NCBI RefSeq assembly: GCF_004564375.1 | Contig: NZ_CP038267.1 | Span: 2,048,501 to 2,112,500, forward strand | DNA length: 64,000 bases | Source: Nocardioides euryhalodurans | GTDB lineage: Bacteria > Actinomycetota > Actinomycetes > Propionibacteriales > Nocardioidaceae | Reading direction: 5' to 3' | Shown: positions 26,487-37,825 of the stretch, piece after piece | How the letters are laid out: every line of letters begins with the position of its first letter | How positions within the stretch are numbered: the first letter of the stretch is position 1 | Notes under the pieces: model-generated | Databases searched by the model: none | The model's input: only the letters and a program-made list of their open reading frames with translations | What the model was told of the DNA's origin: nothing | Program-made: the position numbers and the translations under genes

Positions 26487-27518
26487 TCAGCTGGTCCCGC
26501 GCACGACCAGCTCGGGAGCGAGCAGCACGCCCTCGGCCCGCTCGGGCGGGTGGCCGAGCAGGCCCTCGAGCGCACGGACGATCTCGACCGCGACCTCCTC
26601 GAGCGGCTGTCGGACCGAGGTCAGGCCCGGGGGCACGACCTGGGCGACCTGGGAGTCGTCGAACCCGACCACGGCGACGTCGCGGCCGGGGACCATGCCA
26701 CGGTCGGCGAGGGTGTGCATGACCCCGAGCGCCAGCGTGTCGGAGGCGCACACGAAACCGGTCGGGCCGGCCTCGTCGAGCAGCACGGCGGCCGCCTCCC
26801 GGCCGCTGGCGACCGTGTCGTCGGAGCGCGAGGCGAGGCCGGTGGTGGCCAGGCCGTGGGAGCGCATGGTGCGGGTCCACCCGCTCCGGCGGTCCTCGCC
26901 GATCACCTGGTCCTTGCGCCACCCGATCCACGCGATCCGCTCGTGGCCCCGCGAGAGCAGGTGCTCGGTCGCGACCTGGGTGCCGGCGGCGCCGTCGACG
27001 TCGACCCAGGGGTGGCCGGCGCCGGGGTTGTCCCAGGGACGGCCGAACGCGACGAACGGGGCCCGGCGCGACTCCAGCCACGCCGCCTGCGGGTTGCCGA
27101 GGTAGGTGTCGGTCGCCACGAAGGCGTCGACGGCGGTGGAGCGCAACAGGTCGTCGTAGCCCGTCGTCGGGTCCTGCGGGTCGCCCGGGAAGAGCAGCAC
27201 GTGGTAGCCGGCGGCACTCGAGGTCTCGACCAGGGAGTGGACGAACCGGTCCATCAGGGCGTTCGCCGTGCCCTCCTGGGCGGGGGCGAAGCGCAGCCCG
27301 ATCAGGTGGCTGGTGCGCGTACGGAGGTTGCGGGCGGCCCGGTTGGGCGAGTAGCCCAGCGAGTCGATCGCCTCCTGCACCCGCTGCAGCGTGTCGGCGC
27401 GCAGGAGGTCGGGGTTGTTGACCGCGTTGGACACGGTCTGGCGTGACACGCCGGCGACCTCGGCCACGTCGGCCAACGTCGGTGGCAGCGCAGGCACCCG
27501 CCCCGGTGTGCGCGACAT
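26487..27518 (-). CDS. LacI family transcriptional regulator
   Basis: A 343-aa regulator: N-terminal LacI HTH (LADVAEVAGVSRQTVSNAVN, then YSPNRAARNLRT with the hinge helix) and a periplasmic-binding-protein-like domain with sugar-sensor features. No sugar-transport or catabolic genes adjoin it, so its target is probably distant or itself. A near-palindrome lies upstream at 27551-27571. Confidence 0.9.
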   Translation of the reverse strand: MSRTPGRVPALPPTLADVAEVAGVSRQTVSNAVNNPDLLRADTLQRVQEAIDSLGYSPNRAARNLRTRTSHLIGLRFAPAQEGTANALMDRFVHSLVETSSAAGYHVLLFPGDPQDPTTGYDDLLRSTAVDAFVATDTYLGNPQAAWLESRRAPFVAFGRPWDNPGAGHPWVDVDGAAGTQVATEHLLSRGHERIAWIGWRKDQVIGEDRRSGWTRTMRSHGLATTGLASRSDDTVASGREAAAVLLDEAGPTGFVCASDTLALGVMHTLADRGMVPGRDVAVVGFDDSQVAQVVPPGLTSVRQPLEEVAVEIVRALEGLLGHPPERAEGVLLAPELVVRGTS

Positions 27519-27550
27519 CAGTCCCCCTCACAGGCCGCTCTTGATCGTTC

Positions 27551-27571
27551 CAATGGGCAGCATACCCATGG
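27551..27571. promoter_or_regulatory. Imperfect palindrome upstream of LacI-type gene
   Basis: CAATGGG - 7 nt - CCCATGG (one mismatch in the 7-bp arms) between the divergent LacI-type gene and radA. LacI regulators often control themselves at such sites, but the central CpG of classic LacI operators is absent, so this is only a candidate. Confidence 0.35.
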
Positions 27572-27601
27572 CTGTGGGTGCCGTGACCTAGCGTCTCCCG
27601 C

Positions 27602-28996
27602 ATGCCGAAGAGTGCCGCCAGGTCCCCGCGCCCTGCCTACCGCTGCAGCGAGTGCGGCTGGGAGACCGCCAAGTGGGTGGGCCGCTGCGGCGAGTGCCAG
27701 GCCTGGGGCTCGGTGGCGGAGGCGGCCGCGCCCACGATGCGAGCGAGCGCCGGACCGGTGACCCGACCGGCGGTCCCCATCGGCGAGGTGCCTGCCGAGG
27801 ACTCCGCCTTCCGCACCAGCGGCGTGCCCGAGCTCGACCGGGTGCTCGGTGGCGGCCTCGTCCCCGGTGCGGCGATCCTGCTGGCCGGCGAGCCCGGCGT
27901 CGGCAAGAGCACGCTGCTGCTCGAGGTGGCCGCCCAGACCGCCCGCTACCAGCGCCGCACCCTCTACGTCACGGGCGAGGAGTCCGCCTCGCAGGTCCGG
28001 CTGCGCGCCGACCGGACCGGCGGCGTCCACGAGCAGCTCTTCCTGGCGGCCGAGACCGACCTCGGCGCCGTGCTGACCCACATCGAGGAGGTGCGACCCG
28101 AGCTGCTGGTCGTCGACTCCGTGCAGACGATCGCCGCCTCCGGCACCGACGGCGTCCCCGGCGGCGTCAGCCAGGTCAAGGAGGTGGCGGCTGCGCTGAT
28201 CCGGGTCGCCAAGACCCGCAACATCACCACCGTGCTCGTGGGCCACGTGACCAAGGACGGCTCGATCGCCGGCCCCCGCGTCCTCGAGCACGTGGTCGAC
28301 GTGGTGCTCCACTTCGAGGGCGACCGCAACTCCCGCTTCCGGATGGTCCGGGCGATGAAGAACCGCTTCGGCCCGGTCGACGAGGTCGGCTGCTTCGACC
28401 TCTCCGCCGAGGGCATCACCGCGGTGACCGACCCGACCGGGCTCTTCGTCGAGAACCACCACCAGCAGGTCCCCGGGACCTGTGTAGCCGTGACGATGGA
28501 GGGGCGGCGTCCGTTGCTCGCCGAGGTGCAGGCGCTGGTCACCCACACCGCCGCCGAGCGCCCCCGCCGTACGACCAGTGGCCTCGACTCCTCCCGGGTG
28601 GCGATGGTGCTGGCGGTGCTCCACCAGCACTGCGGTCTCCGCCTCCAGCAGCAGGACGTCTTCGCCTCGACCGTCGGCGGTGCCCGGCTGCTCGAGCCGG
28701 CCACCGACCTGGCCATCGCCGTCGCCCTGGCCTCCGCGTCGACCGGGGAGCCGGCGCCCCAGGGCGTGGTGGCCATGGGCGAGCTGGGCCTGGCGGGGGA
28801 GCTGCGCAAGGTCCGCGACCTGCCCCAGCGGATCGCCGAGGCCGCCCGGCTGGGGTTCACCGTCGCGGTGGTTCCCCACGACCGCAGCGGCGGGAAGACC
28901 GGTGAGCGGCGCATCGACGGCATGCGCGTGATCGAGGTGCCCGACGTCGCCTCGGCGTTGCGGACCCTCTCGCTCGGCAGGTCCCGCGCCGGCTGA
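27602..28996 (+). CDS. radA: DNA repair protein RadA
   Basis: A RecA-like ATPase that drives branch migration in recombination. The 464-aa protein has an N-terminal C4 zinc finger (C15, C18, C29, C32), Walker A GEPGVGKST at about 96-104, the RadA-specific KNRFG motif in AMKNRFGP, and a C-terminal Lon-like domain. It is followed 88 bp later by disA, a pairing seen in many Gram-positive bacteria; DisA and RadA interact physically in Bacillus. Confidence 0.96.
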   Translation: MPKSAARSPRPAYRCSECGWETAKWVGRCGECQAWGSVAEAAAPTMRASAGPVTRPAVPIGEVPAEDSAFRTSGVPELDRVLGGGLVPGAAILLAGEPGVGKSTLLLEVAAQTARYQRRTLYVTGEESASQVRLRADRTGGVHEQLFLAAETDLGAVLTHIEEVRPELLVVDSVQTIAASGTDGVPGGVSQVKEVAAALIRVAKTRNITTVLVGHVTKDGSIAGPRVLEHVVDVVLHFEGDRNSRFRMVRAMKNRFGPVDEVGCFDLSAEGITAVTDPTGLFVENHHQQVPGTCVAVTMEGRRPLLAEVQALVTHTAAERPRRTTSGLDSSRVAMVLAVLHQHCGLRLQQQDVFASTVGGARLLEPATDLAIAVALASASTGEPAPQGVVAMGELGLAGELRKVRDLPQRIAEAARLGFTVAVVPHDRSGGKTGERRIDGMRVIEVPDVASALRTLSLGRSRAG

Positions 28997-29084
28997 CGGT
29001 CCGGTGCGGGCCGGTGTGGCCCACATCTCCTACACTGTCGGCGCCGAGGCGTGACGACGACTCGGCAGACGGAGGGAGACAGGC

Positions 29085-30167
29085 GTGGCGGCCGACCGTA
29101 CGGACGAGCAGCTCCGGCTGCGCGCGACCCTGGCCACGATCGCACCGGGAACGCCGCTGCGCGACGGGCTCGAGCGGATCCTCCGCGGCCGCACAGGCGC
29201 CCTGATCGTCCTCGGCCACGACCGCACCGTCGAGTCGATCGCCACCGGCGGCTTCAGCCTCGACGTGCCCTTCACCGCCACCGGGCTGCGCGAGCTGGCC
29301 AAGATGGACGGCGCCCTGGTCCTCGACCGTGACGTCACCCGGATCATCCGGGCCGCCACCCACCTGATGCCCGACCACACGATCCCCTCGGAGGAGACCG
29401 GGACCCGGCACCGCACCGCCGACCGCGTCGCCCGGCAGACCGGCTTCCCGGTGATCTCGGTGTCGCAGTCGATGCAGATCATCGCCGCGTACGTCGGCGA
29501 GACCCGCCACGTGCTCGAGGACTCCGGCCAGATCCTGTCCCGCGCCAACCAGGCCCTCGCCACCCTGGAGCGCTACAAGCTGCGCCTCGACGAGGTCGCC
29601 AGCACGCTGTCGGCCCTCGAGATCGAGGACCTCGTCACGGTCCGCGACGTGGCCGTCGTCGCCCAACGGCTCGAGATGGTCACCCGGATCGCCCGCGAGA
29701 TCGAGGACTACGTCCTCGAGCTCGGCACCGACGGCCGGCTGCTCTCGCTGCAGCTGGAGGAGCTGATCACGGGCGTGGACGCCGAGCGCGAGCTGGTGAT
29801 CCGCGACTACCTGCCCGCGGGTCGACGCGCACGGACCCCGGAGGAGTGCCTGGCACGGCTCGAGGCCCTCTCCCCCACCGAGCTGGTCGACCCCGGTGCC
29901 GCCGCCCGCGCGCTCGGGCTCGGCAGCGGCGAGCACCTCGACGGAGCCGTCGCCCCCCGCGGCTACCGCCTGCTCGCCAAGGTGCCGCGGCTGCCGCAGG
30001 CCGTCGTCGACCGGCTGGTCGACCACTTCGGGACGCTCCAGAAGCTGCTCTCCGCCGGCATCGAGGACCTGCAGGCGGTCGACGGCGTCGGCGAGCTGCG
30101 TGCCCGCAGCGTCCGCGAGGGGCTCTCGCGACTGGCGGAGTCGACGATCCTCGAGCGCTACGTCTGA
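29085..30167 (+). CDS. disA: DNA integrity scanning diadenylate cyclase DisA
   Basis: Makes cyclic di-AMP from two ATP while scanning DNA as an octamer. The 360-aa protein has the DAC domain with DGA (75-77, in KMDGALVLD) and RHR (108-110, in [10 protein letters not shown]), then a helical spine, and a C-terminal HhH DNA-binding domain ([19 protein letters not shown]). GTG start preceded by GGAGGGAG. It suggests c-di-AMP signalling; no other c-di-AMP gene is in the window. Confidence 0.96.
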   Translation: MAADRTDEQLRLRATLATIAPGTPLRDGLERILRGRTGALIVLGHDRTVESIATGGFSLDVPFTATGLRELAKMDGALVLDRDVTRIIRAATHLMPDHTIPSEETGTRHRTADRVARQTGFPVISVSQSMQIIAAYVGETRHVLEDSGQILSRANQALATLERYKLRLDEVASTLSALEIEDLVTVRDVAVVAQRLEMVTRIAREIEDYVLELGTDGRLLSLQLEELITGVDAERELVIRDYLPAGRRARTPEECLARLEALSPTELVDPGAAARALGLGSGEHLDGAVAPRGYRLLAKVPRLPQAVVDRLVDHFGTLQKLLSAGIEDLQAVDGVGELRARSVREGLSRLAESTILERYV

Positions 30168-30177
30168 GCCTCCCGAC

Positions 30178-31011
30178 TCAGCCGCGGCCGCCCTGCCCCT
30201 CGTCCTGCGCCCGGTCCCCGTCCTGCCCCTGCTGCTCCTGCCCGGACTGCCGCTGCCGGTCGCGGTCGCGGTCGCGTCGGTCCTCGCGCGGCTCGGGCTG
30301 GACGGTCTCGACCTGCACCTCCGGCTCCGGCTTGCTGAGCTGGAAGTGGAGGTCGGAGGGCTCGCCGGCAAGGGCGGCTGCGTCGACGTAGTACCAGCCG
30401 GGCAGGGCCCAGTCGGTGAAGACCGAGCACTCGTCGTCGGAGCGGCGTCCGGACCAGGTCACCTCGACCTCGGTGCTGACGTTGTCGCGGACCACGACCT
30501 CCTGGGTCGGGACCGCCCGGCGGCAGTCCTGGCTGGACCAGATGTCGTCGTCGCCCGAGCGGAGCTTGACCGTCAGGGTTGTCGGCGAGACCTGCCAGGT
30601 GCACGCCGGACTGGTGATGGTGCGCAGCTGGAGGGTGAAGACGACCGGGCGCCCGCCGACCGCGTCCTCGACGGAGGGGGTCACGGCGATGTCGCGGTCG
30701 GAGCAGACGCCCTCGGGCTCGGCGAGGACCGGCCGCTTCGGGCGCTGCTTCTTCCGCTCGCGCTTCGGCTCGGTGGTGACCCGCGGCTCGGCGATCGGGG
30801 ACGAGGCCTCGGTGGTCGCGTCGTCCGGCACGGCGGACTCGGTGGTGTCGGCCGCGACCTGGCTGGCCTGCGGGTCCTCGGAGGAGGCGTCGGAGCCCAG
30901 CGTGAGCAGCCGTGCGGTCCCGATGACGAGACCGAGCGCCAGCAGCACCACGAGGGCGCGGCGTCGCCAGTAGACGCGTGCCGGCAGCGGTCCCCGGGTC
31001 ATCGCGGTCAT
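30178..31011 (-). CDS. Single-pass membrane or secreted hypothetical protein
   Basis: A protein of about 277 aa with an N-terminal membrane helix (RRRALVVLLALGLVIGTARL) after a basic stretch, then a Ser/Thr/Glu-rich linker and an Ig-like domain: GRPVVFTLQLRTITSPACTWQV contains a DUF4232-type strand with two Cys, and CSVFTDWALPGWY supplies a second. The C-terminal 50 residues are low-complexity charged (Arg/Asp/Gln). A surface role is likely; I do not recognise a function. GTG at 31017 is an alternative start. Converges with disA, leaving 10 bp. Confidence 0.7.
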   Translation of the reverse strand: MTAMTRGPLPARVYWRRRALVVLLALGLVIGTARLLTLGSDASSEDPQASQVAADTTESAVPDDATTEASSPIAEPRVTTEPKRERKKQRPKRPVLAEPEGVCSDRDIAVTPSVEDAVGGRPVVFTLQLRTITSPACTWQVSPTTLTVKLRSGDDDIWSSQDCRRAVPTQEVVVRDNVSTEVEVTWSGRRSDDECSVFTDWALPGWYYVDAAALAGEPSDLHFQLSKPEPEVQVETVQPEPREDRRDRDRDRQRQSGQEQQGQDGDRAQDEGQGGRG

Positions 31012-31079
31012 GGTCACAACCTAGACAGCGGGGCGGCCCCGGCGGCGGTGCCACGCCTGCCTGCCTACGATCGGTGACG

Positions 31080-31943
31080 ATGAACGACCTCCACGCCCCG
31101 GTGCTGCGGTGGTACGACGAGCACGCCCGTGAGCTGCCGTGGCGCTCACCCTCGGCCACCCCGTGGTCGGTCATGGTCTCCGAGCTCATGCTGCAGCAGA
31201 CACCGGTCGCCCGGGTGCTGCCCGTCCACGAGCAGTGGCTGGAGCGCTGGCCCACGCCGGCGTCCCTCGCGGCCGAGCCGGCCGGGGAGGCGGTACGGAT
31301 GTGGGGACGGCTCGGCTACCCGCGGCGGGCGCTGCGGCTCCACGCCGCTGCCACCGCGATCGTGGAGCACCACGGGGGCGAGGTCCCGGCCGACCATGCG
31401 GACCTGCTGGCCCTGCCGGGGGTCGGCGACTACACGGCGGCCGCCGTCGCGGTCTTCGCCCACGGGCGTCGGCACGCCGTGCTGGACACCAACGTCCGCC
31501 GGGTCCACGCCAGGGTCCTCGACGGGGTCGAGCTGGCGCCGCAGTCGGTGACCCGGGCCGAGCGCGAGCGGGCGACCGACCTGCTCCCCCGTGACGACGC
31601 CGACGCCGCGACCTGGTCGGTGGCGGTCATGGAGCTCGGCGCCCTGGTCTGCACGGCGCAGCGGCCCCGCTGCGGGGCGTGCCCGGTCGCCGACGCGTGC
31701 GCCTGGCGGGCCGCCGGCCACCCGGCGTACGACGGACCGCCGCGACGTGGCCAGGCCTGGGCAGGGACCGACCGGCAGTGCCGGGGCCGGCTGCTCGCGG
31801 TCGTCCGGGAGGCCGACGGGCCGGTCCCGAGGCCGCGGCTCGACGCCGTCTGGCCGGAGCAGGCACAGCGGGAACGTTGCCTGGCCTCGCTGCTCGCCGA
31901 CGGCCTGCTCGTGCGAGACGGCGAGGACTACGCGCTGCCCTGA
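31080..31943 (+). CDS. mutY: A/G-specific adenine glycosylase MutY
   Basis: Removes adenine opposite 8-oxoguanine. The 287-aa protein has the catalytic Glu35 (VSELMLQQTPVARV), an HhH (ALPGVGDYTAAAV), catalytic Asp136 (DTNVRRVH), and a 4Fe-4S motif C-x6-C-x2-C-x5-C at 191, 198, 201 and 207. Residues after 207 number only 80 or so, much shorter than the NUDIX-like 8-oxoG recognition domain of long MutY. Its last 16 nt overlap the end of the convergent TetR gene. With radA and disA it forms a DNA-maintenance block. Confidence 0.92.
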   Translation: MNDLHAPVLRWYDEHARELPWRSPSATPWSVMVSELMLQQTPVARVLPVHEQWLERWPTPASLAAEPAGEAVRMWGRLGYPRRALRLHAAATAIVEHHGGEVPADHADLLALPGVGDYTAAAVAVFAHGRRHAVLDTNVRRVHARVLDGVELAPQSVTRAERERATDLLPRDDADAATWSVAVMELGALVCTAQRPRCGACPVADACAWRAAGHPAYDGPPRRGQAWAGTDRQCRGRLLAVVREADGPVPRPRLDAVWPEQAQRERCLASLLADGLLVRDGEDYALP

Positions 31944-32503
31944 CCGGCCACGACCGCAGCGGCGGCCGCGACGTCGCGCACCACCCGCCGGATCGCCGGC
32001 GAAGTCGGGTCCAGCGGGAGGTCGAGCTGCAGACCCATGAAGGTCGCGTCGACGAGGGCCACGGCACGGCGGGCCTCGCGGCGTCGCGCTCCCGAGGCCA
32101 CCAGGTGGTCGGCCAGCGCCCGGACCCAGCGCTCGTTGGCCTCGGCGACGACGGAGGCGTACGGCTCGCGGCCCAGCAGGCCGAGCGCCGCCGCCTCGAC
32201 GTAGAGGCGCTGGCAACGGCCCAGCTGCTCTGCCGTGGCAGCGCGCCACAGGTCGAGCACGGCGCGGCGCACGCCGGGGGACGGGGCGAGCGCCCGGACC
32301 TCCGCCACCGACCGGTCGCTGGCGGTCCGCAGCACGGTCGCCACGAGGTCGTCCTTGCCGGCGAAGTGGTAGAGCAGCATCCGGTCGCTGGTCCCGAGCG
32401 CCTCGGCGAGCGGGCGCAGGCTGAGGCCGATCAGCCCGTGGACCAGCACGTGGTCGGTCGCGGCCTCGGCGAGCTCAGCCCGGCGGGTGGTGTCGCGCGG
32501 CAC
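31928..32503 (-). CDS. TetR family regulator of the SMR efflux gene
   Basis: A 191-aa regulator with an N-terminal HTH (AATDHVLVHGLIGLSLRPLAEALGT, YHFAGKDDL) and a ligand-binding helical domain. It is transcribed divergently from an SMR efflux gene, and two tandem palindromes in the shared region (32534-32568) are obvious binding sites. The likely role is repression of the exporter and itself, released by a cationic compound. Its 3' end overlaps mutY. Confidence 0.9.
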   Translation of the reverse strand: MPRDTTRRAELAEAATDHVLVHGLIGLSLRPLAEALGTSDRMLLYHFAGKDDLVATVLRTASDRSVAEVRALAPSPGVRRAVLDLWRAATAEQLGRCQRLYVEAAALGLLGREPYASVVAEANERWVRALADHLVASGARRREARRAVALVDATFMGLQLDLPLDPTSPAIRRVVRDVAAAAAVVAGQGSA

Positions 32504-32533
32504 CCGGTCCCCTCTCTGACGTCTGGGACTGAG

Positions 32534-32568
32534 TGTAGCGAGTGCTACATTTCGTAGCAGTCGCTACA
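32534..32568. promoter_or_regulatory. Tandem palindromic TetR operators
   Basis: TGTAGC-GAGT-GCTACA (32534-32549) and GTAGC-AGTC-GCTAC (32554-32567, continuing A at 32568) lie between the divergent TetR and SMR genes. Together they form a longer inverted repeat with 15-bp arms and a single mismatch around a 5-nt centre. The layout fits two TetR dimers. Confidence 0.7.
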
Positions 32569-32584
32569 CACAAGGACGTGAGTC

Positions 32585-32911
32585 ATGCTCGTCGCCTGGT
32601 TGCTGCTGCTCGCCGCGATCGTCGCGGAGGTCTTCGCCACGGCTTCCCTCCCCCGGACCGACCAGTTCCGCGACCCGGCATGGACCGCCGCCGTGATCGG
32701 GGGCTATGCGCTGTCGATCTGGCTGCTCACGCTCGTGATCCGCACACTCCCCGTCTCGGTCGCGTATGCCGTCTGGGCCGGCCTCGGAACCGCCGGCATC
32801 GCCGTCATCGGCGTGCTCTTTCTCGACGAGCGGATGGACATCGTCAAGGCTGCGGCGCTCCTGATGATCATCGGCGGGGTCGTCGTGCTCAACCTGCACG
32901 GCACGCACTGA
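32585..32911 (+). CDS. SMR family multidrug efflux protein
   Basis: A 108-aa protein with four predicted helices, as in EmrE/QacE/SugE. The first helix has the conserved membrane Glu (AAIVAEVFATASL, residue 15); the LPVSVAYAVWAGLGTAGI motif marks the family. Exports cationic compounds in exchange for protons, or guanidinium in the Gdx subgroup; the substrate cannot be decided here. Its control region carries the TetR palindromes. Confidence 0.9.
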   Translation: MLVAWLLLLAAIVAEVFATASLPRTDQFRDPAWTAAVIGGYALSIWLLTLVIRTLPVSVAYAVWAGLGTAGIAVIGVLFLDERMDIVKAAALLMIIGGVVVLNLHGTH

Positions 32912-32929
32912 CCGCCGGCCACGACGACA

Positions 32930-32963
32930 CCGGCCCGCCGCAGATCTCTCTGCGGCGGGCCGG
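32930..32963. terminator. Strong bidirectional terminator
   Basis: A perfect 15-bp inverted repeat, CCGGCCCGCCGCAGA with its complement at 32949-32963, and TCTC loop. It separates the SMR gene (plus) from clpC (minus), and is the longest uninterrupted stem I found in the window. Confidence 0.85.
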
Positions 32964-32987
32964 GATGTCGTACGACGGGTCAGGACC

Positions 32988-35567
<2,580 letters not shown>

Positions 35568-35595
35568 GCGCATCGCTCCTGTTGCCTCGGGGGCC

Positions 35596-35615
35596 GGTCG
35601 CCTCGCTGGCGAACC
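35596..35615. promoter_or_regulatory. ClgR-like palindrome upstream of clpC
   Basis: GGTCGCC-TCGCT-GGCGAACC: inverted TCGCC/GGCGA arms with a 5-nt centre, about 30-50 nt before the clpC start. ClgR, which activates clp genes in other actinobacteria, binds related GTTCGC..GCGAAC palindromes, but the spacing here is one base off the published consensus. Candidate only. Confidence 0.25.
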
Positions 35616-35697
35616 GCAAACTATCGGTACAACCCCGCCGACAGCCTACGCGTTCCCTGCGCGGGCCAAAGGGCGTCCGCCCAGAGCGAACACAGGA

Positions 35698-36024
35698 TCA
35701 GTGCGCGGCGTCGAAGGCCTCGCGCACCTCGGCGGGGACGCGGCCCCGGTCGGAGACCTCGAAGCCGTTGGAGCGGGCCCAGTCGCGCAGCTCGCGGGCG
35801 CTCGGGCCGGAGGTCGTGGCGGTGGTGCGCGCCTTGCGGCCGCGGGCGGCGGTGACCTTGCGGGCGTGACCGACGTAGCCGGAGAGGGCCTCGCGCAGCG
35901 CGGCGGCGTTCTTGTCGTTCAGGTCGATCTCGTAGGAGGTGCCGTCGAGCCCGAAGGACACGGTCTCCGAGGCGTCACTGCCGTCGAGGTCGTCGACCAG
36001 GACGATGTTCACCTTCTGCGCCAT
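35698..36024 (-). CDS. lsr2: Lsr2 nucleoid-associated protein
   Basis: A 108-aa H-NS-like actinobacterial protein that bridges AT-rich DNA and silences foreign or poorly adapted genes. The N-terminal dimerisation half starts AQKVNIVLVDDLDGSDASE; the C-terminal half has the DNA-binding RNGF-EVSDRGRVPAEV, with the RGR insertion into the minor groove. The ATG has a GGAAGGG site 7 nt away. Its promoter region and the 3' half of the neighbouring coaX are noticeably AT-richer than the rest of the window. Confidence 0.94.
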   Translation of the reverse strand: MAQKVNIVLVDDLDGSDASETVSFGLDGTSYEIDLNDKNAAALREALSGYVGHARKVTAARGRKARTTATTSGPSARELRDWARSNGFEVSDRGRVPAEVREAFDAAH

Positions 36025-36119
36025 TGTTTTCCCTTCCCCTGAATGCCACCCATTGGCAATTCGCAATTCAGCATGCCCGAAAGGCGCGGGAAAAGGAAAT
36101 CAAAGCCGAGAAAGCCGAA
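36025..36119 (-). promoter_or_regulatory. lsr2 upstream region with tandem GCAATTC
   Basis: An AT-rich stretch between coaX and lsr2 (both minus). The heptamer GCAATTC occurs twice head-to-tail at 36056-36062 and 36063-36069. A Lsr2-bound autoregulatory site is plausible but not shown by sequence alone. Confidence 0.4.
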
Positions 36120-36920
36120 TTACTGGTTGCGGGCAAAGGCCAGCTCCAGCCCCCGCAGCGTGAGCGCGGGCACGTGAGCGGTGAAGCAGCCGCACTCGCC
36201 GAGGACAAGCGGGGCGAGATAGCCGGTGGCGATGACGGTGACGTCCTCGTCGGTCGCCAATTCACCGATCATGCGCGAGACGAGGCCCTCGACCTGTCCC
36301 GCGACCCCGAATAGGAGACCAGACTGCAAAGCCTCGACGGTGTTGCGCGCAATGACGGATCTCGGCCTCGACAATTCGACCGTACGCAATTGCGCACCGC
36401 GATGTCCGAGCGCCTCGAGGGAGAGCTCGATCCCGGGTGCGATGGCGCCCCCGACGTACTGGCCGGCGGCGTCGACGACGTCGAAGGTCGTGGCGGTGCC
36501 GCCGAAGTCGACGACGATGGCCGGACCGCCGAAGTCGGTGGCGGCGGCCAGGGCGTTGAGGATCCGGTCGGTGCCGACCTCGCGGGGGTTGTCGGTGCGG
36601 ACCGGCACGCCGGTCCGGACGCCGGGCTCGACGACGAGGCGGGGCAGGTCCCCGAAGTGCCGGTCGAGCATGTCGCGCCACTCGTGGAGCACGGCAGGAA
36701 CGGTGGCGCACACCGCGATGCCGGTGATCTCGGCCGCCCGGTCGCCCAGCAGGCCGCGCAGCAGCACCGACCACTCGTCGGAGGTCCGGGTCGCCACCGT
36801 CGCCACCCGCCACTCGGCCAGCACGTCACCGCCCGACACCACCCCCAGGACGGTGTGGCTGTTGCCGATGTCGGCGGCGAGGATCGGTCCGGCGGTGGCG
36901 GCGTTGCGGGGCACGGTCAC
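36120..36920 (-). CDS. coaX: Type III pantothenate kinase
   Basis: Phosphorylates pantothenate, the first step to CoA; feedback-insensitive to CoA as a class. The 266-aa protein has the phosphate loop ADIGNSHTVLG, the family motif NPREVGTDRIL, and VVDFGGTATTFDV, then GGAIAPG. GTG start overlaps the nadC stop (GTGA). The stop is TAA and codons in the C-terminal third are AT-richer than neighbours. Placement with nadB and nadC couples two cofactors in one operon; panC and panD lie 4 kb away. Confidence 0.94.
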   Translation of the reverse strand: MTVPRNAATAGPILAADIGNSHTVLGVVSGGDVLAEWRVATVATRTSDEWSVLLRGLLGDRAAEITGIAVCATVPAVLHEWRDMLDRHFGDLPRLVVEPGVRTGVPVRTDNPREVGTDRILNALAAATDFGGPAIVVDFGGTATTFDVVDAAGQYVGGAIAPGIELSLEALGHRGAQLRTVELSRPRSVIARNTVEALQSGLLFGVAGQVEGLVSRMIGELATDEDVTVIATGYLAPLVLGECGCFTAHVPALTLRGLELAFARNQ

Positions 36921-37825
36921 TCCTCCACGAGGTCCAGGCCGAGGTCGAAGACCTTGACGGAGTGGGTCAGCGCGCCGACAGAGATGAAGTCGACGCCGGT
37001 CGCGGCCACCTCGGCCGCCCGCTCGAGGGTCAGCCCGCCGGAGGCCTCCAGCGTGGCGCGGCCCGCCGTCAGCGCGACCGCCTCGGCCATCGTGGCGGTG
37101 CTCATGTTGTCGAGCAGGATCTCCTCGCAGCCGGCGTCGAGCAGCTCGCGGAGCTGGTCGAGGTCGGTCACCTCGACCTCCACCCGCAGCGCCGGGTTGG
37201 CGGCCCTGACCGCCTCGAAGGCCGGGACCACGCCACCGGCGGCCACCACGTGGTTGTCCTTCACCATCGCCCGGTCCGCCAGGCTGAAGCGGTGGTTGAC
37301 GCCGCCGCCGCAGCGCACGGCGTACTTCTGGAGGGCGCGCCAGCCCGGCAGGGTCTTGCGGGTGTCCAGGACCCGGGCACGGGTGCCGGACAGGGCGTCG
37401 ACCCAGTGCGCGGTGGCGGTGGCGACGCCCGAGAGGTGGCAGGCGAAGTTGAGCGCCGTCCGCTCGGCCGTCAGCAGGTCGCGGGTCGGCCCCTCGACGT
37501 GCAGGACGGCGTCGCCCGGCCGCACCCGGCTCCCGTCGGCGAGCCGTCCGGTGACCGAGACCTCGTCGCCCTGCGCGTAGCGGAAGGCGAGCTCGGCGAT
37601 CGCGAGCCCCGCGACCACGCCCTCCTCACGGGCCCGGAAGTCTCCGCTGGAGCGCCCCATCGGCGGCATCGCCGCGCTGGTGACGTCGCTGGACCCGGCG
37701 GGCAGGTCCTCCTCGAAGGCCACCTCCACCATCCGGTGGACGGCTGCCGGGTCGAGCCCGGCGTCCGCCAGCTCGCGCAGCAGCGCCGGCGGCAGCAGGT
37801 CGTACGGCGTGCGGGCGATGCTCAT
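36917..37825 (-). CDS. nadC: Nicotinate-nucleotide pyrophosphorylase (quinolinate phosphoribosyltransferase)
   Basis: Converts quinolinate and PRPP to nicotinate mononucleotide. The 302-aa protein has the N-terminal EEDLPAGSSDVTS block, RVLDTRKTLPGWR, HRFSLADRAMVKDNH and EEILLDNM motifs. ATG at 37825 overlaps the nadB stop (ATGA); its own stop overlaps coaX. The quinolinate synthase gene nadA, usually adjacent, is not in the window. Confidence 0.96.
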   Translation of the reverse strand: MSIARTPYDLLPPALLRELADAGLDPAAVHRMVEVAFEEDLPAGSSDVTSAAMPPMGRSSGDFRAREEGVVAGLAIAELAFRYAQGDEVSVTGRLADGSRVRPGDAVLHVEGPTRDLLTAERTALNFACHLSGVATATAHWVDALSGTRARVLDTRKTLPGWRALQKYAVRCGGGVNHRFSLADRAMVKDNHVVAAGGVVPAFEAVRAANPALRVEVEVTDLDQLRELLDAGCEEILLDNMSTATMAEAVALTAGRATLEASGGLTLERAAEVAATGVDFISVGALTHSVKVFDLGLDLVEE

